NCBI RefSeq assembly: GCF_029633865.1 | Contig: NC_079213.1 | Location: 1,895,121-1,959,120 of the forward strand | Reading direction: 5' to 3' | Length of the DNA stretch: 64,000 nucleotides | Origin: Lampris incognitus | Lineage: Eukaryota; Chordata; Actinopteri; Lampriformes; Lampridae | Shown: piece by piece, positions 63,903 through 64,000 of the stretch | Numbering within the stretch: position 1 is the first letter of the stretch | Layout: the number at the start of each line of letters is the position of its first letter | The notes under the pieces: generated by a model | What the model saw: the letters and a program-made list of their open reading frames with translations, nothing else | Database searches by the model: none | What the model was told of the DNA's origin: nothing | Position numbers and translations under genes: made by a program

Positions 63903-64000
63903 CTGTGTGTGTGTGTGGGTGGGTGGGTCTTGTCCTGCTGGGCTGCTTTCCTGTGACGGAGAGATTTACAGATCACCTCAGTTTCAGGTGGGCCTGTATA

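Overview
The window is genomic DNA of a teleost fish, probably a spiny-rayed one. The reasons are a spliced NLR gene of the fish-expanded NLRC3-like type (FISNA-NACHT-LRR-B30.2), GT-AG introns with vertebrate splice consensus, tRNA-derived SINEs and LINEs of the kinds common in teleosts, and very abundant (CA)n. I cannot name the species. There is no prokaryotic gene, CRISPR array or RNA gene.

Three protein-coding genes can be rebuilt by hand from splice sites and reading phase. (1) 483-14195, plus strand: an NLRC3-like cytosolic immune sensor, ten coding exons, about 1113 codons if both copies of a small N-terminal exon are used. (2) 63547-45396, minus strand: a canonical tetraspanin, eight exons, 229 aa, most like TSPAN8. 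(3) 40572-22753, minus strand: a second tetraspanin, eight exons, 254 aa, with the same all-phase-0 exon plan but without the CCG motif. The two tetraspanins lie head to tail and look like an old tandem duplication. The NLR gene converges on them.

Layout: 1-305 is a G-rich minisatellite; 306-14195 is the NLR gene, whose introns hold LINE, SINE and other repeat insertions; 14196-22580 is a LINE graveyard (five degraded copies); 22588-40572 is the divergent tetraspanin, its introns swollen by minisatellites; 41.3-44.1 kb holds low-complexity and 48-bp repeat DNA; 44.3-63.5 kb is the canonical tetraspanin, with further arrays in its introns; 63.68-63.90 kb is a long (CT)n just upstream of its start.

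Tandem repeats make up roughly a third of the window by my tally. Several have units divisible by three and so give very long open frames (up to 1312 codons) that are not genes. The most unusual points are a 43-bp array made of repeated copies of a tetraspanin exon end with its 5' splice site, an intron filled with the branch-point consensus TACTAAC, a 5.6-kb array containing a 2.24-kb internal duplication, minisatellites grown inside transposon copies, and the loss of the CCG motif in an otherwise intact tetraspanin. I found no evidence for a novel multi-gene system; the interest lies in how tandem repeats and transposons have been placed against splice sites.
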